DNA of 38,209 nucleotides from an uncultured Alistipes sp. (GCA_944321965.1 CALUNH010000021.1:1-38209); one strand, 5' to 3'; positions 7,842-16,910 are shown, counted from the first letter of the stretch. Numbers and translations: made by a program. Notes: generated by a model from the letters alone, not told the origin.

Positions 7842-8861
7842 TCAGGCCTTGTCCTCCAGGAACGGAAGCAGCAGGGCGTTGAGCTGTTCGTATTCGACGA
7901 GGAATCCGTCGTGGGCGAACGGCGAGTCGATTTCGCGGTAGAGGCTGCCGGGAATCTGCCCGTGCAGGCGGCGCATCTCCGCGGGGGTGAAGATGATGTC
8001 GGTGCTGATCCCCACGACCAGCGTCCGGGCCCGGATCTGCTGCAGCGCCGCCTCCACGCCGCCGCGCCCGCGTCCCACGTCGTGGGTGTCGAAGGCGTCG
8101 AGGATCGCATGGTACGAATAGGCGTTGTAGCGGCGGCAGAGCTTCTCGCCCTGATACTGCTGGTAGGTGCAGGCGCGGTGCAGGGCGGGATTCTCCTCGC
8201 GGTCCTGCTGCGTGAGGTTGTAGCCCTCGGGACCGCGGTAGCTCAGCAGCCCCAGCGCCCGTGCCGCCGCAAGGCCCTTCATGCCGGCATCGGGGCGCTC
8301 TTCGCCGAATGTAGAGTCGGCCTCGATGGCCATGCGCTGCGTTTCGTCGATGGCGATGTTCCAGGGTGAGGCCTTGGCATCGGTGGCGATCAGCGCCAGG
8401 CGTTCGATCCGCTCCGGCTCCATGACGGCCCACTCCACGGCCTGGAATCCCCCGACCGAACTCCCCACCAGCAGGGCGATCCGCCCTACTCCCAGCGCTT
8501 CGGCCAGCAGGCGGTGCGCCTGCACGATGTCGCGGATCGTGAAGGGCGGGAACGTCCCGTACCACGGACGTCCCGTTGCGGGGTTGACGTGCAGCGGCCC
8601 CGTCGTGCCGTAGTGCGAGCCGAGGATGTTGGCGCAGACCACGAACCAGCGCTCCGGATCGAGGAACCGCCCCTTCTCGACCGTGTGGGGCCACCAGTCG
8701 GCGACCTCCGAATTGGCCGTCAGGGCGTGGCAGACCCACGCCACGTTGTCCCGTGCGGCATTCATCCGCCCGTAGGTGTGGTAGGCGATGCGCAATTCGG
8801 GCAGCGTGTGTCCCGTCTCCAGTTCGAAGGGCCCGGGGGCCGTGTAGATCTGCGGATCCAT
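7842..8861 (-). CDS. metX: Homoserine O-acetyltransferase
   Basis: Transfers acetyl from acetyl-CoA to homoserine, giving O-acetylhomoserine. The 339-residue alpha/beta-hydrolase has the MetX hallmarks: HALTANSEVADWW at 45-57, LGSHYGTTGP at 80-89, the nucleophile Ser135 in GSSVGG, Asp288 in ISTDIIFTP and His318 in HDGFLVE, the complete triad. Family members may use acetyl- or succinyl-CoA; O-acetyl is inferred from the neighbouring sulfhydrylase. The start at Met8861 gives normal family length; a much longer open frame upstream overlaps metY and is rejected. Gaps are 32 bases from metY and 36 bases to hom. Confidence 0.95.
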   Translation of the reverse strand: MDPQIYTAPGPFELETGHTLPELRIAYHTYGRMNAARDNVAWVCHALTANSEVADWWPHTVEKGRFLDPERWFVVCANILGSHYGTTGPLHVNPATGRPWYGTFPPFTIRDIVQAHRLLAEALGVGRIALLVGSSVGGFQAVEWAVMEPERIERLALIATDAKASPWNIAIDETQRMAIEADSTFGEERPDAGMKGLAAARALGLLSYRGPEGYNLTQQDREENPALHRACTYQQYQGEKLCRRYNAYSYHAILDAFDTHDVGRGRGGVEAALQQIRARTLVVGISTDIIFTPAEMRRLHGQIPGSLYREIDSPFAHDGFLVEYEQLNALLLPFLEDKA

Positions 8862-8893
8862 GATGCGGGGGTTCTGAGGCTTGTTCTGCGGGG

Positions 8894-10180
8894 TTATTCT
8901 ACGTGGGCGAAGGCCTGTTCGAAATCGTCGATCAGGTCCTCGACGTTTTCCAGTCCGAGCGAGATGCGCAGCATCGTGGGCGTCACGCCCGCCGCCGCGA
9001 GGTCCTCGTCGCTCAACTGCTTGTGGGTCGTCGAGGCCGGGTGTGTCACCACGGTGATCGAGTCGCCGATCATCGTCATGTTCGCGGCCAGGTGCAGCGA
9101 TTCCACAAAGCGCACGGTGCTCTCCAGCGTCCCTTTCAGTTCGATGGTGAAGATCGCCGAGGCCCCGAACCGGTAGTATTTCCGGGCGTTGTCGTGGCTC
9201 GGATGGGTGTCGAATCCCACGTAGCTGACCGTTTTGACCTTGGGATGGCGGCGGCAGTATTCGGCCAGCCTCCGGGCCGACTCCACCTCGTGCCTTACGC
9301 GCAGCGAGAGGGTCTCCAGCCCGATGAGCATCAGGTAGGAGTCGAACGGCGAGGGCGTGCAGCCCAGGTCGCGCAGCCCGTCGACGCGGCACTTCACCAC
9401 GAAGGCCGCATTGCCGAACGTTTCGTAGAGATTCAGCCCGTGATACCCTTCCGAGGGACCGTCGATCTGCGGGAACTTGCCGTTGGCCCAGTTGTAGTTG
9501 CCTCCGTCGACGATCACGCCGCCGAGCGTTGTGCCGTGGCCGTTGATCCACTTCGTCGCGGAGTCCACGACGATGTTCGCACCCCACTCGAAGGGGTTGC
9601 AGAGGTAGCCTGCGGCTCCGAACGTGTTGTCCACCACGAACGGGACATCCCGCCGCCGGGCCAGTTCGCCCAGCGCCTCCAGGTCGGGCACCGTGCAGGT
9701 CGGGTTACCCATGCTCTCGGCATAGATCATCCGCGTGCGGTCGTCGATCAGCGGTTCGAAATCCGCGGCCTGTTCGCTTGCAGCCATGCGGCAGTCGATG
9801 CCCAGGCGCCGCAGCGTCGTGCGCAGCAGGTTGTGGGTGCCGCCGTAGAGGTAGGGCGAGACGACGATGTTGTCGCCCGCGGCGGCCAGCGAGAGCGTCG
9901 TCACGAGGATCGCCGACATCCCTGACGAGACGGCCAGCGCTCCGACAGCTCCGTAGAGTGCGGCGATGCGCTCCTCGAAGGCTGCGGTCGTGGGGTTCTG
10001 CAGCCGCGTATAGATGTTTCCGGCCTCGCTCAGGTCGAAGAGCCGTGCGGCGTGGTCGCAGCTCCGGAAGCGATAGGCCGCCGTAGGCCAGATCGCGATG
10101 CCGCGCGAACCCGTAGGTTCGTCGGGGTTGAGTCCGGCATGGATCTGCCGCGTTTCGAATCGGTAATCTCTGGTATCCAT
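8894..10180 (-). CDS. metY: O-acetylhomoserine sulfhydrylase
   Basis: PLP enzyme making homocysteine from O-acetylhomoserine and sulfide in the cytosol. The 428 residues are the usual length. [11 protein letters not shown] near the start, [10 protein letters not shown] at 62-71, SSGMSAI (85-91), the cofactor Asp/Asn region VVDNTFGA and the Schiff-base Lys210 in [11 protein letters not shown] all match the Cys/Met-metabolism PLP family, OAH-sulfhydrylase branch. The start at 10180 ([10 protein letters not shown]) matches the family. An in-frame ATG at 10205-10207 adds nine Arg/Asn-rich residues and sits on the T-tract of the attenuator, so it is less likely. First gene of metY-metX-hom; no metB or metC is nearby, consistent with direct sulfhydrylation. 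Confidence 0.95.
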   Translation of the reverse strand: MDTRDYRFETRQIHAGLNPDEPTGSRGIAIWPTAAYRFRSCDHAARLFDLSEAGNIYTRLQNPTTAAFEERIAALYGAVGALAVSSGMSAILVTTLSLAAAGDNIVVSPYLYGGTHNLLRTTLRRLGIDCRMAASEQAADFEPLIDDRTRMIYAESMGNPTCTVPDLEALGELARRRDVPFVVDNTFGAAGYLCNPFEWGANIVVDSATKWINGHGTTLGGVIVDGGNYNWANGKFPQIDGPSEGYHGLNLYETFGNAAFVVKCRVDGLRDLGCTPSPFDSYLMLIGLETLSLRVRHEVESARRLAEYCRRHPKVKTVSYVGFDTHPSHDNARKYYRFGASAIFTIELKGTLESTVRFVESLHLAANMTMIGDSITVVTHPASTTHKQLSDEDLAAAGVTPTMLRISLGLENVEDLIDDFEQAFAHVE

Positions 10181-10208
10181 TTTTCGGTTTCTGTTGCGTT
10201 CGTTCATG

Positions 10209-10237
10209 AAAAAATCCGACTTCTCGGGAAGCCGGAT
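10209..10237 (-). terminator. Attenuator terminator in the met operon leader
   Basis: On the minus strand ATCCGGCTTC (10237-10228), loop CCGA, and GAAGTCGGAT (10223-10214) form a 10-bp stem with one wobble pair, running straight into a six-T tract (10214-10209). It lies 25 bases after the leader-peptide stop codon and 28 bases before the metY start, between promoter and structural genes, where an attenuator belongs. Confidence 0.9.
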
Positions 10238-10332
10238 CGTCTTGTTTCTGCACACGAAAAAACTACACCCGGCAAATTCGGCTGCACATGCACATGACCA
10301 TCATCATCGTCCCGAAGGAGACCATGCCGGTG
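10231..10332 (-). promoter_or_regulatory. Candidate antiterminator pairing of the met attenuator
   Basis: Three segments can pair in alternative ways. Segment 2 (GCCGGGT, 10273-10267, leader codons 30-32) pairs over 7 bp with segment 3 (ATCCGGC, 10237-10231), which is the 5' arm of the terminator; the two pairings exclude each other. Segment 1 (CACCGGC, 10332-10326, codons 10-12) can instead pair with GCCGG-GTG of segment 2, with one bulged G. A ribosome stalled in the Met run (codons 19-25) would leave segment 2 free to disrupt the terminator; one reaching the stop codon would cover it. Seen by inspection only; no folding energies were computed. Confidence 0.65.
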
Positions 10333-10361
10333 TTCATCCGATATGTGGTCCGTGCATCCAT
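10263..10361 (-). CDS. Met/Cys-rich leader peptide of the metY-metX-hom operon
   Basis: A 32-codon open frame on the minus strand, ATG at 10361-10359 and TAG at 10265-10263. Eight of 32 residues are Met (positions 1, 9, 13, 19, 20, 21, 23, 25) and three are Cys (24, 26, 30), clustered as TMMMVMCMC at 18-26. It begins about 25 bases after the predicted transcription start and ends 25 bases before an intrinsic terminator. This is the classical form of a leader whose ribosome stalls when the operon's end product is scarce. No Shine-Dalgarno is visible, as is normal in Bacteroidota. Initiation at Met9 would leave a 24-residue peptide that keeps the control codons. Its role is inferred. Confidence 0.82.
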   Translation of the reverse strand: MDARTTYRMNTGMVSFGTMMMVMCMCSRICRV

Positions 10362-10391
10362 GTTCCGAGATTTTCTCGTGCTCGACAGGTG

Positions 10392-10423
10392 CAAATATAG
10401 GAAAAGATTTCAAGAAATGCAAG
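10392..10423 (-). promoter_or_regulatory. Promoter of the met operon
   Basis: On the minus strand the -7 element TATATTTG (10399-10392) matches TAnnTTTG exactly; CTTG (10423-10420) matches three of four bases of the -33 TTTG at an ideal 20-base spacing. Transcription should begin near 10385, giving a 5' leader of about 205 bases before metY. Confidence 0.82.
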
Positions 10424-10442
10424 ATCTCCGGGCAAATCCCCA

Positions 10443-10482
10443 AAGAAAAGCTCCGCACATTACAGTGTGCGGAGCTTTTCTT
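10443..10482 (-). terminator. Terminator of the RND-tetR operon
   Basis: A perfect 17-bp stem (10443-10459 with 10466-10482) with a TTACAG loop. Its ends are A/T-rich so it supplies CTTTTCTT on either strand. It separates tetR from the met promoter. Confidence 0.88.
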
Positions 10483-10518
10483 CATGCGTAGTTTCCGTTT
10501 CGGACGTTTGGGGGGGCT

Positions 10519-11100
10519 TCATGCCCGGCGGTCGATCATCTCGATGCCCTGGCGGGTTGCCGCACCGCGCAGGATCGTGCGGCAGAAGAGACTCACCTCC
10601 TCCTGCGAAGCGCCGTTCAGCCGCAGGTCGAGCAGTGCTCCCATCAACTGGTCGGCGAATGCCGTGGCGTCGATCTCCGGCAGGAGCAGCTCCTGCTTGC
10701 GGCAGGTGTCGAGATGCAGGGCCAGCTCCTTGTGCCAGAATTCGCGCTGTTCGTCGTAATGCTCCGCGAAGACCACCTTGCGGCGCAGGTCCGACAGGAA
10801 ACTGTGATCCACCCGATAGAGATTCTCGATGTACTCGTTCATCAGACGGACGGTCTTTTGCAGGGGATTTCCGCTCCGGCGTTTGCGGCAGGCGACGATC
10901 CGCTCCTGCTGCTGAGTCCGCATGGCGTCGAGACACGTCATGATCAGGTCGTTCTTGTCGGCGAACATTTCGTAGAGGGTGCGTTTGGAGATCCCCAGCG
11001 TCTGCGCGATCTCATCCACCCTTACGGCACGGATGCCGTATCGGGCGATGAACTCCTGCGTCGTGCGGATGATCTCCTCTCTGGTCGCTCCCCGTTTCAT
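10519..11100 (-). CDS. TetR-family transcriptional regulator
   Basis: A 193-residue DNA-binding protein. The N-terminal TetR helix-turn-helix spans about 9-55, with IRAVRVDEIAQTLGISKRTLYEMF typical of the recognition region (DEIAQTLGISKRTLYE is the core). The rest is the helical ligand-binding and dimerisation domain. It is the last gene of the RND operon: its ATG overlaps the stop of the outer-membrane factor gene (ATGA, 11097-11100), so the two are translationally coupled. The regulator would then be made together with the pump, which suggests feedback control; the inducer is unknown. An operator was not identified. Confidence 0.9.
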   Translation of the reverse strand: MKRGATREEIIRTTQEFIARYGIRAVRVDEIAQTLGISKRTLYEMFADKNDLIMTCLDAMRTQQQERIVACRKRRSGNPLQKTVRLMNEYIENLYRVDHSFLSDLRRKVVFAEHYDEQREFWHKELALHLDTCRKQELLLPEIDATAFADQLMGALLDLRLNGASQEEVSLFCRTILRGAATRQGIEMIDRRA

Positions 11101-12473
11101 TTCTGCTCCTCCCCGGTTGTCAGGTCACGACCTCCGCCGAGTGCCTGGTAGAGGTTGACGGCACCCTGAATCTCGTCGAAGCGGTCGGCGATCTGCGACA
11201 ACTGGGCCGAGAGCAGCGACTGCTGGGCGGTCAGGACTTCGAGGTAGGTCGTCGTACCGTGCTGCATGAGCAGTTCCGTGGACTCCACGGCACGCTCCAG
11301 CGCCTCGATCTGACGCATCCGCAGGTCGGCTTTCGCACGTGCCGACTGGCTCTGCGTCAGGGCGTTGTTGACCTCGGCCCCGGCATTGAGCAGCGCCTGC
11401 TGGAACGCAAGGCGCGACTCCTCCTGCTGGGCCTTGGCGATCTTCACCTGTGCACGGTTGGCGTTGGCGTTGAAGATCGGCTGCAGGAGCGATGCGGCGG
11501 CATTCCAGATCATTTTGCCCGGATTGACGATGATTCCGTTGTTGTTGGTCCAGCCGAGCGTACCGCTCAGCGTGATCGACGGATAGAGGGCCGAGCGGGC
11601 ACTGGCCGTGGCATAGTAGGACTGCATGAGCGAGTATTCGGCCTGCCGGATGTCGGGACGGTTCGCGAGCATCTGCAGGGGCACGCCGACGGCCAGCGTC
11701 TCGGGCATGTGCTGATCGGCAAGCTCCCCGCGGGCAATCGTGTGGGGAGCCTCGCCCAGCAGCGAGCAGAGGCTGTTTTCGGTCTGCGTGCGCTGGTAGG
11801 CCAGGTCGTGCAGCGACGCCTCGATCGAGAGCGTGTTGGCTTCGTACTGGGCGACAGCGGCCTCATTGGCCAGTCCGGCCTGTTTCATGGCCTGCATCAT
11901 CTCGACGCTCTGACGCCATTTGGCTGCCGTCTCTTCGGTCACGTCGTACTGGCTGTCGAGCATCAGCAGCGTGTAGTAGAGGTTTGCCACGCTGGCGATG
12001 AGTTGCGTCTTGACGGCCTGTTCGTACTCCCGGCTCTGCAGGTAGAGCGCCTTGGCCCTGCGTTTGGCATTCGTCAGTCCGTTGAAGATGTCGATCTGCC
12101 AGCTGGCCTGGACCGGAATCGAGTAGGTTTTCGTCGGGGTTGCGCCGTCGAAACTGCTCAGCGAGCCCTGGGGTGCGAAGTTGAACGACGGCAGGTAGGC
12201 CAGGCGGGCCGATTTGAGCGTCGCCTCGGCCTCCTGGATGCGCCAGCCGGCCGATTGCAGGTCGGTATTGCTCTCCAGGGCCTGTCCGATGAGCGCCTGC
12301 AGCTGCGGATCGGCGAACATCTCCTGCCAGCTCAGATCGCCCAGGGTCGTCGAATCGGCCGTTTCGGCCGTGCCGTAGAGTCCGTCGGTCATCACCTCCG
12401 GACGGGTATAGGGTTTGTAGATGCCGCAGCCCGTCATGGCGGCTGCCGCAAGTATGATGATGGTTTTTCTCAT
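11097..12473 (-). CDS. Outer-membrane efflux lipoprotein (TolC/OprM, NodT family)
   Basis: The 458-residue protein has a lipoprotein signal with Cys16 (AMTGC) and the NodT-family start GIYKPYTRPEV. Two repeated alpha-hairpin and beta-strand halves follow, with family signatures WRIQEAEATLKSARLAYLP near 82-100 and ANRPDIRQAEYSLMQSYYATASARSALYPSI in the second half. The trimer forms the outer-membrane channel of the RND system. It follows the pump gene by 4 bases and overlaps tetR by 4. Confidence 0.93.
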   Translation of the reverse strand: MRKTIIILAAAAMTGCGIYKPYTRPEVMTDGLYGTAETADSTTLGDLSWQEMFADPQLQALIGQALESNTDLQSAGWRIQEAEATLKSARLAYLPSFNFAPQGSLSSFDGATPTKTYSIPVQASWQIDIFNGLTNAKRRAKALYLQSREYEQAVKTQLIASVANLYYTLLMLDSQYDVTEETAAKWRQSVEMMQAMKQAGLANEAAVAQYEANTLSIEASLHDLAYQRTQTENSLCSLLGEAPHTIARGELADQHMPETLAVGVPLQMLANRPDIRQAEYSLMQSYYATASARSALYPSITLSGTLGWTNNNGIIVNPGKMIWNAAASLLQPIFNANANRAQVKIAKAQQEESRLAFQQALLNAGAEVNNALTQSQSARAKADLRMRQIEALERAVESTELLMQHGTTTYLEVLTAQQSLLSAQLSQIADRFDEIQGAVNLYQALGGGRDLTTGEEQK

Positions 12474-12477
12474 GGTG

Positions 12478-15400
12478 TTACTCCTCCTCTTTCTCGTTTT
12501 TAACCTCTTCCAGTTCGGCGCGCACGGCCCATTGCGGATCGGGATCGAACTCCAGGGGCTTGAGCTTCTCCTGAAGCGTCTCGAAGACGATGAACAGCGT
12601 CGGCACGAGGAACAGCAGCGCCAGCGTTCCGACGATCATGCCGCCCACGACGCCCGAACCGAGGGTCGAGTTACCGTTGGCACCCACACCGTGCGAGAGA
12701 ACCAGCGGGATCATACCGAAGACGCAGGTCAGCACCGTCATCAGAATCGGGCGCAGACGGGCCTTGGCGGCCGAAACGGCAGCTTGCGTGAGGCTCATGC
12801 CCGCACGGCGGCGGTCGGCGGCGTATTCGGTGATCAGGATGGCGGTCTTCGACAGCAGACCGATCAGCATGATGATACCCGTCTGGAGGTAGATGTTGTT
12901 TTCGAGCCCCATGATCTTGGCCAGCAGGAACGAACCCATCAGTCCGCACGGTACGGCCAGAATCACGGCGAACGGCAGCAGGAAACTCTCGTAGAGGGCG
13001 CTCAGGATCAGGTAGATCAGCAGGATGCAGATCCCGAAGATGATGATCGTGTTGCTGCCCGTCTGGGCCTCCTCACGGGTGATGCCGTCGAACTCGTAGC
13101 CGTAGCCGTGCGGGAGCACGGTGGCGGCAACCTCCTGGATGGCCTTGATGGCGTCACCCGACGAATAGCCGTCGGCAGCCGTACCGTTCACGGCGATCGA
13201 GTTGTAGAGGTTGAAACGGTTGAGCACCTCGGAGCTGTAGACGCGCGTCAGCTTCACGAACTGGCTCAGCGGGGCCATTTCGCCGCTCTCCGTGCGGACG
13301 AAGACGTTGTTCAGCGATTCGGTGTCGAGCCGGTATTTCGGGTCGGCCTGGATCGTCACGTAGTACATCTTCGAGAAACGGTTGATGTTCGAGACGTACT
13401 GACCTCCGTAGTAACCCGAGAGGGTCGAGAGAATCGTGTTGGGCGAGACTCCGGCACGTTTGGCCTTGGCGGCGTCGATGTCGACCATGTACTGCGGGAA
13501 GTTGATGTTGAAGGTCGAGTAGGCGCGGGCGATCTCCGGACGCTGGTTCAGCGCCGCGATGAACTGCAGGTAGACGTTGTAGAAGTCGGTCAGCTCGCCG
13601 CCCGCCTTGTCCTGCAGGTGCATCGAGAAACCGGTCGACGTTCCGTAACCCGAGATCATCGGCGGTGCCACGGCGAAGAGCTGGGCATCCTTGATGTCGG
13701 CCGTACGTCCGTAGATCTGGTTGATCACGGCGTTCACGTTGTCCGTTTTTTCCGGACGCTCGTCCCAATCCTTCAGCTTGAGGATACACATACCGTACGA
13801 CGAACCCTGTCCGGCAATCATGCCGTAACCGGCCACCTGCATGAAGTCGCGGATCTGCGGAATACCCTGAATACGTCCGGCAACCTCCTTCATGACCTTG
13901 TCGGTCTCGGCAAGCGACGATCCCGGGGCCGTGGTGACGTTGACCATGATCGTTCCCTGGTCCTCGTCGGGCACCAGACCCGTCTTGGTGGAGTTCATCA
14001 GCAGGACCAGTGCCGCGAAGGCCAGTCCCAGCGTCGACCACATCAGCCACTTGTGCTTGATGAAGAGCATCACGCCGTGCTTGTATTTGGCGATCATGGC
14101 GTTGAAGGCCGTGTTGAAGGCCTTGCGGAAACGGGCGGCGAAGTTGTCCTTCATCTCGCCGTTTTCATCCATGTAGGGCTTCAGAATCAGGGCGCAGAGG
14201 GCTGGAGAAAGCGTCAGGGCGTTGACGGCCGACAGACCCACGGCCACGGCCATCGTGATACCGAACTGCGTGTAGAAGACGCCCGACGTACCGCCCATCA
14301 TCGCCACGGGGATGAACACCGCCATGAAGACGAGCGTCGAGGTAACGATGGCCGACGTGATGCCCGACATGGCGTCGATCGTAGCCATGTAGGAGGACCT
14401 GTACCCGGCGTCGAAGCGGGCCTGGACCGCCTCGACGACGATGATGGCGTCGTCGACGACCGTACCGATGGCCAGTACCAGGGCGAAGAGCGTCAGCAGG
14501 TTGATCGAGAATCCGGCCACGGCCAGGAAGGCGAACGTACCGACCAGTGCCACGATGATCGAGACCGTGGGAATCAGCGTCGAGCGGATGTCCTGCAGGA
14601 AGACGTAAACCACGAGAATCACAAGCAGAATGGCCTCGAAGAGGGTCTTGACCACCTCCTTCATCGAGGCGTAGAGGAAGTCGTTGACGCTCTGCAGGTG
14701 GGCGATGGCGACGCCTTTCGGAAGTTCCTGTTCGATTTCGTCGAGCAGGGCGTTGATATCGTTGACGACCTGCGTGGCGTTCGAGCCCGCCGTCTGGAAG
14801 ATCATCGAGCTCACGCCCGGGTGTCCGTTCGTATAACCCTTGTAGGCGTAGGATTCGCTGCCGAGTTCGATATCGGCGATATCCTTCAGCCGCAGGACGT
14901 TGCCGTCGGCATCCGAACGGATGACCACCTGGCCGAACTCCTCGGGGGTCTGGATACGTCCGCGGTACTTCATCGTGTACTGGAACGTATTTTCGGAGTT
15001 TTCACCCAGCGAACCCGTTGCCGACTCGATGTTCTGCTCGGCCAGCGCTGCGGTGACGTCCGACGGGATGAGTTTGTACTGCGCCATCACGTCGGGTTTG
15101 AGCCATACGCGCATCGAGTAGTCGGCGCCCAGCGTGAAGGCCTCGCCGACACCCTGGATACGCAGGATCCGCGGTTCGATGTTGATTTTCGAGTAGTTGG
15201 CCAGGAACGTCTCGTCGTAGCTGTCGTCGGGGCTGTAGAGCGAGAAGATCTTGACCATCGAGGTCTGGCGCTTCATGGTCGTCACACCGATCTGCGTGAC
15301 TTCCGAAGGCAGCTGTCCGGTAGCGGTCGAGACCTTGTTCTGTACGTTCACCGCCGCCATGTCGGGGTTGGTGCCCTGGCGGAAGTAGATCGAGATCGAG

Positions 15401-15663
15401 GCGCTTCCGGCTGCGGCGCTGGAGGTGATGTAGGTCATGTCCTCCACGCCGTTGATGGCCTCCTCAAGAGGTACGACGACCGAGTTCTGAATCGTCTCGG
15501 CGCTTGCTCCCGGGTACGAGGCGCGCACCATGACCGTCGGGGGCGCGATGTCGGGATATTGCTCGATAGGCAGGCTTGCCAGACCGATCAGGCCCGCAAT
15601 CACGATGACGATGGAGATGACCGACGCCAGTACGGGTCGTTCAATAAAATGCTTGAGTGTCAT
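12478..15663 (-). CDS. RND efflux pump, HAE1 type (AcrB/MexB-like)
   Basis: A 1061-residue inner-membrane proton/drug antiporter, the usual length. It has twelve transmembrane segments and two large periplasmic loops; the start MTLKHFIERPVLA is typical. Proton-relay residues Asp404 and Asp405 are in GTVVDDAIIVVEAV, and the Lys of the second half in LLSKTAILITEYA. The protein ends in an acidic tail (EEVKNEKEEE). It works with the adaptor encoded 3 bases upstream and the channel 4 bases downstream. Substrates cannot be read from sequence; HAE1 pumps export drugs, bile salts and similar amphiphiles. Confidence 0.95.
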   Translation of the reverse strand: MTLKHFIERPVLASVISIVIVIAGLIGLASLPIEQYPDIAPPTVMVRASYPGASAETIQNSVVVPLEEAINGVEDMTYITSSAAAGSASISIYFRQGTNPDMAAVNVQNKVSTATGQLPSEVTQIGVTTMKRQTSMVKIFSLYSPDDSYDETFLANYSKINIEPRILRIQGVGEAFTLGADYSMRVWLKPDVMAQYKLIPSDVTAALAEQNIESATGSLGENSENTFQYTMKYRGRIQTPEEFGQVVIRSDADGNVLRLKDIADIELGSESYAYKGYTNGHPGVSSMIFQTAGSNATQVVNDINALLDEIEQELPKGVAIAHLQSVNDFLYASMKEVVKTLFEAILLVILVVYVFLQDIRSTLIPTVSIIVALVGTFAFLAVAGFSINLLTLFALVLAIGTVVDDAIIVVEAVQARFDAGYRSSYMATIDAMSGITSAIVTSTLVFMAVFIPVAMMGGTSGVFYTQFGITMAVAVGLSAVNALTLSPALCALILKPYMDENGEMKDNFAARFRKAFNTAFNAMIAKYKHGVMLFIKHKWLMWSTLGLAFAALVLLMNSTKTGLVPDEDQGTIMVNVTTAPGSSLAETDKVMKEVAGRIQGIPQIRDFMQVAGYGMIAGQGSSYGMCILKLKDWDERPEKTDNVNAVINQIYGRTADIKDAQLFAVAPPMISGYGTSTGFSMHLQDKAGGELTDFYNVYLQFIAALNQRPEIARAYSTFNINFPQYMVDIDAAKAKRAGVSPNTILSTLSGYYGGQYVSNINRFSKMYYVTIQADPKYRLDTESLNNVFVRTESGEMAPLSQFVKLTRVYSSEVLNRFNLYNSIAVNGTAADGYSSGDAIKAIQEVAATVLPHGYGYEFDGITREEAQTGSNTIIIFGICILLIYLILSALYESFLLPFAVILAVPCGLMGSFLLAKIMGLENNIYLQTGIIMLIGLLSKTAILITEYAADRRRAGMSLTQAAVSAAKARLRPILMTVLTCVFGMIPLVLSHGVGANGNSTLGSGVVGGMIVGTLALLFLVPTLFIVFETLQEKLKPLEFDPDPQWAVRAELEEVKNEKEEE

Positions 15664-15666
15664 GGG

Positions 15667-16872
15667 TTATTCCTCCTTTTCGGTTTGGGTTTCGGCGGCA
15701 GCGTTCTCCTCGTCTGCGGCGGGAGCTGCGGCGGTCTCTTCGGCAGGAGCTGCGGTTTCGGACGCTGCAGCCTCGCCCTTGGCGCGGATCGGCGTGCCTT
15801 CACGCATCAGACCGACACCCTCGGCGACGATCACATCGCCCGGAACGAGACCCGAGGTGACGATATACTCCTTGCCGTCGGAGATCTTCTCGACGCCGAT
15901 CATGGCCGAGGCGGCCTTGCCGTCTGCCAACTTATATACATATACCTTGTCCTGGAGTTCGAACGTGGCGGCCTGCGGTACGACGATGCAGTCCTTGAAG
16001 GTGCTGGTCAGGATGACGTTGCCCGAACCGCCGCTGTGCAACAGCCCGTCGGGGTTGGGGAACGCCGCACGCAGCGAGACGCTGCCCGTCGAGGTGTCGA
16101 TCACACCGCTGATCGACTCCACGCGGCCCGAAAGGTCGTACATCGAGCCGTCGTTGAGCTGCAACTGTACGTCGGGCATGTTCTTGAGCGTCTCGGCGAT
16201 CGAGCCGTAGCGGCGCGTGAGCGAGAGCAGTTGGTTCTCGGTCATCGAGAAGTAGACGTACATCGTCGAGTTGTCCGACACGGTGGTCAGCGGTTGCGGC
16301 ATCGAGGCGCTCACCAGGGCGCCGACGCGGTACGGCAGCGTGCCGACGACACCGTTCGACGGAGCCTTCACAACCGTATAGGAGAGGTTGTTGGCGGCAT
16401 TGACGCGCTGGGCCTCGGCCTGAGCCAACTGGGCTTTGGCCGTCAGCAGGTTGTTCTCGGCCGTCGAGAGGTCGAACTGCGAGACGACTTTGCGGGCGAA
16501 AAGTTCTTTTTTGCTGTCATAGGTAAGTTGGGCCGTAGCGACGCTGGCTTCTGCAGCGGCGACATTGGCCTCGGCGGTTTGCAGGGCGGCCTTGTAGGGT
16601 ACCTGGTCGATGATGAACAGGGTCTGGCCCTTGGAGACGTTCTGGCCCTCGTTTACGCAGAGCTGCCAGATGGTTCCCGAGACTTGCGGGTAGATGTCGA
16701 TGTCCTGACGTCCGCGGATCGTTGCCGAGTAGTTCGTCGGGATTTCGCGGTCGGTCGTGGCAATGGTCATCACGGCGTATTCGCCAGGGCCCATTGCGGT
16801 CGGGGCCTGTCCACACGCAACGGCAGCCAGGCTGTATGCCCAAACGGCCGCTTTCACAAATGTTTGCTTCAT
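15667..16872 (-). CDS. RND periplasmic adaptor lipoprotein (AcrA/MexA-like)
   Basis: A 401-residue membrane-fusion protein with a lipoprotein signal ending LAAVA-Cys20. The order is beta-barrel start, lipoyl half (PQVSGTIWQLCVNEGQNVSKGQTLFIID), alpha-hairpin (about 90-165, AEANVAAAEASVATAQLTYDSKK region), second lipoyl half (VKAPSNGVVGTLPYRVGALV), beta-barrel and membrane-proximal domains. A low-complexity Ala/Glu tail of about 35 residues ends the protein; it is unusual in length. First gene of the operon, transcribed divergently from the AraC regulator. Confidence 0.93.
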   Translation of the reverse strand: MKQTFVKAAVWAYSLAAVACGQAPTAMGPGEYAVMTIATTDREIPTNYSATIRGRQDIDIYPQVSGTIWQLCVNEGQNVSKGQTLFIIDQVPYKAALQTAEANVAAAEASVATAQLTYDSKKELFARKVVSQFDLSTAENNLLTAKAQLAQAEAQRVNAANNLSYTVVKAPSNGVVGTLPYRVGALVSASMPQPLTTVSDNSTMYVYFSMTENQLLSLTRRYGSIAETLKNMPDVQLQLNDGSMYDLSGRVESISGVIDTSTGSVSLRAAFPNPDGLLHSGGSGNVILTSTFKDCIVVPQAATFELQDKVYVYKLADGKAASAMIGVEKISDGKEYIVTSGLVPGDVIVAEGVGLMREGTPIRAKGEAAASETAAPAEETAAAPAADEENAAAETQTEKEE

Positions 16873-16910
16873 AACTTTCCTTTTTCTTAACTAAAAAACT
16901 TTTTCAGGTG

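Noticed and set aside
10181-10207. In-frame ATG at 10207 as the metY start
   Set aside because: It overlaps the T-tract of the attenuator and adds nine residues not seen in the family; not fully excluded.
10181-10390. A SAM-sensing riboswitch before metY
   Set aside because: I found no recognisable SAM aptamer core; the leader frame plus terminator explains the region better.
12421-16890. A very long open frame (over 1,400 codons) on the plus strand opposite the first RND operon, with similar ones at 24749-27700 and 30706-34374
   Set aside because: They mirror well-identified efflux genes in GC-rich DNA; their products are His/Asp/Arg/Val-rich with no domain. Shadows of codon bias.
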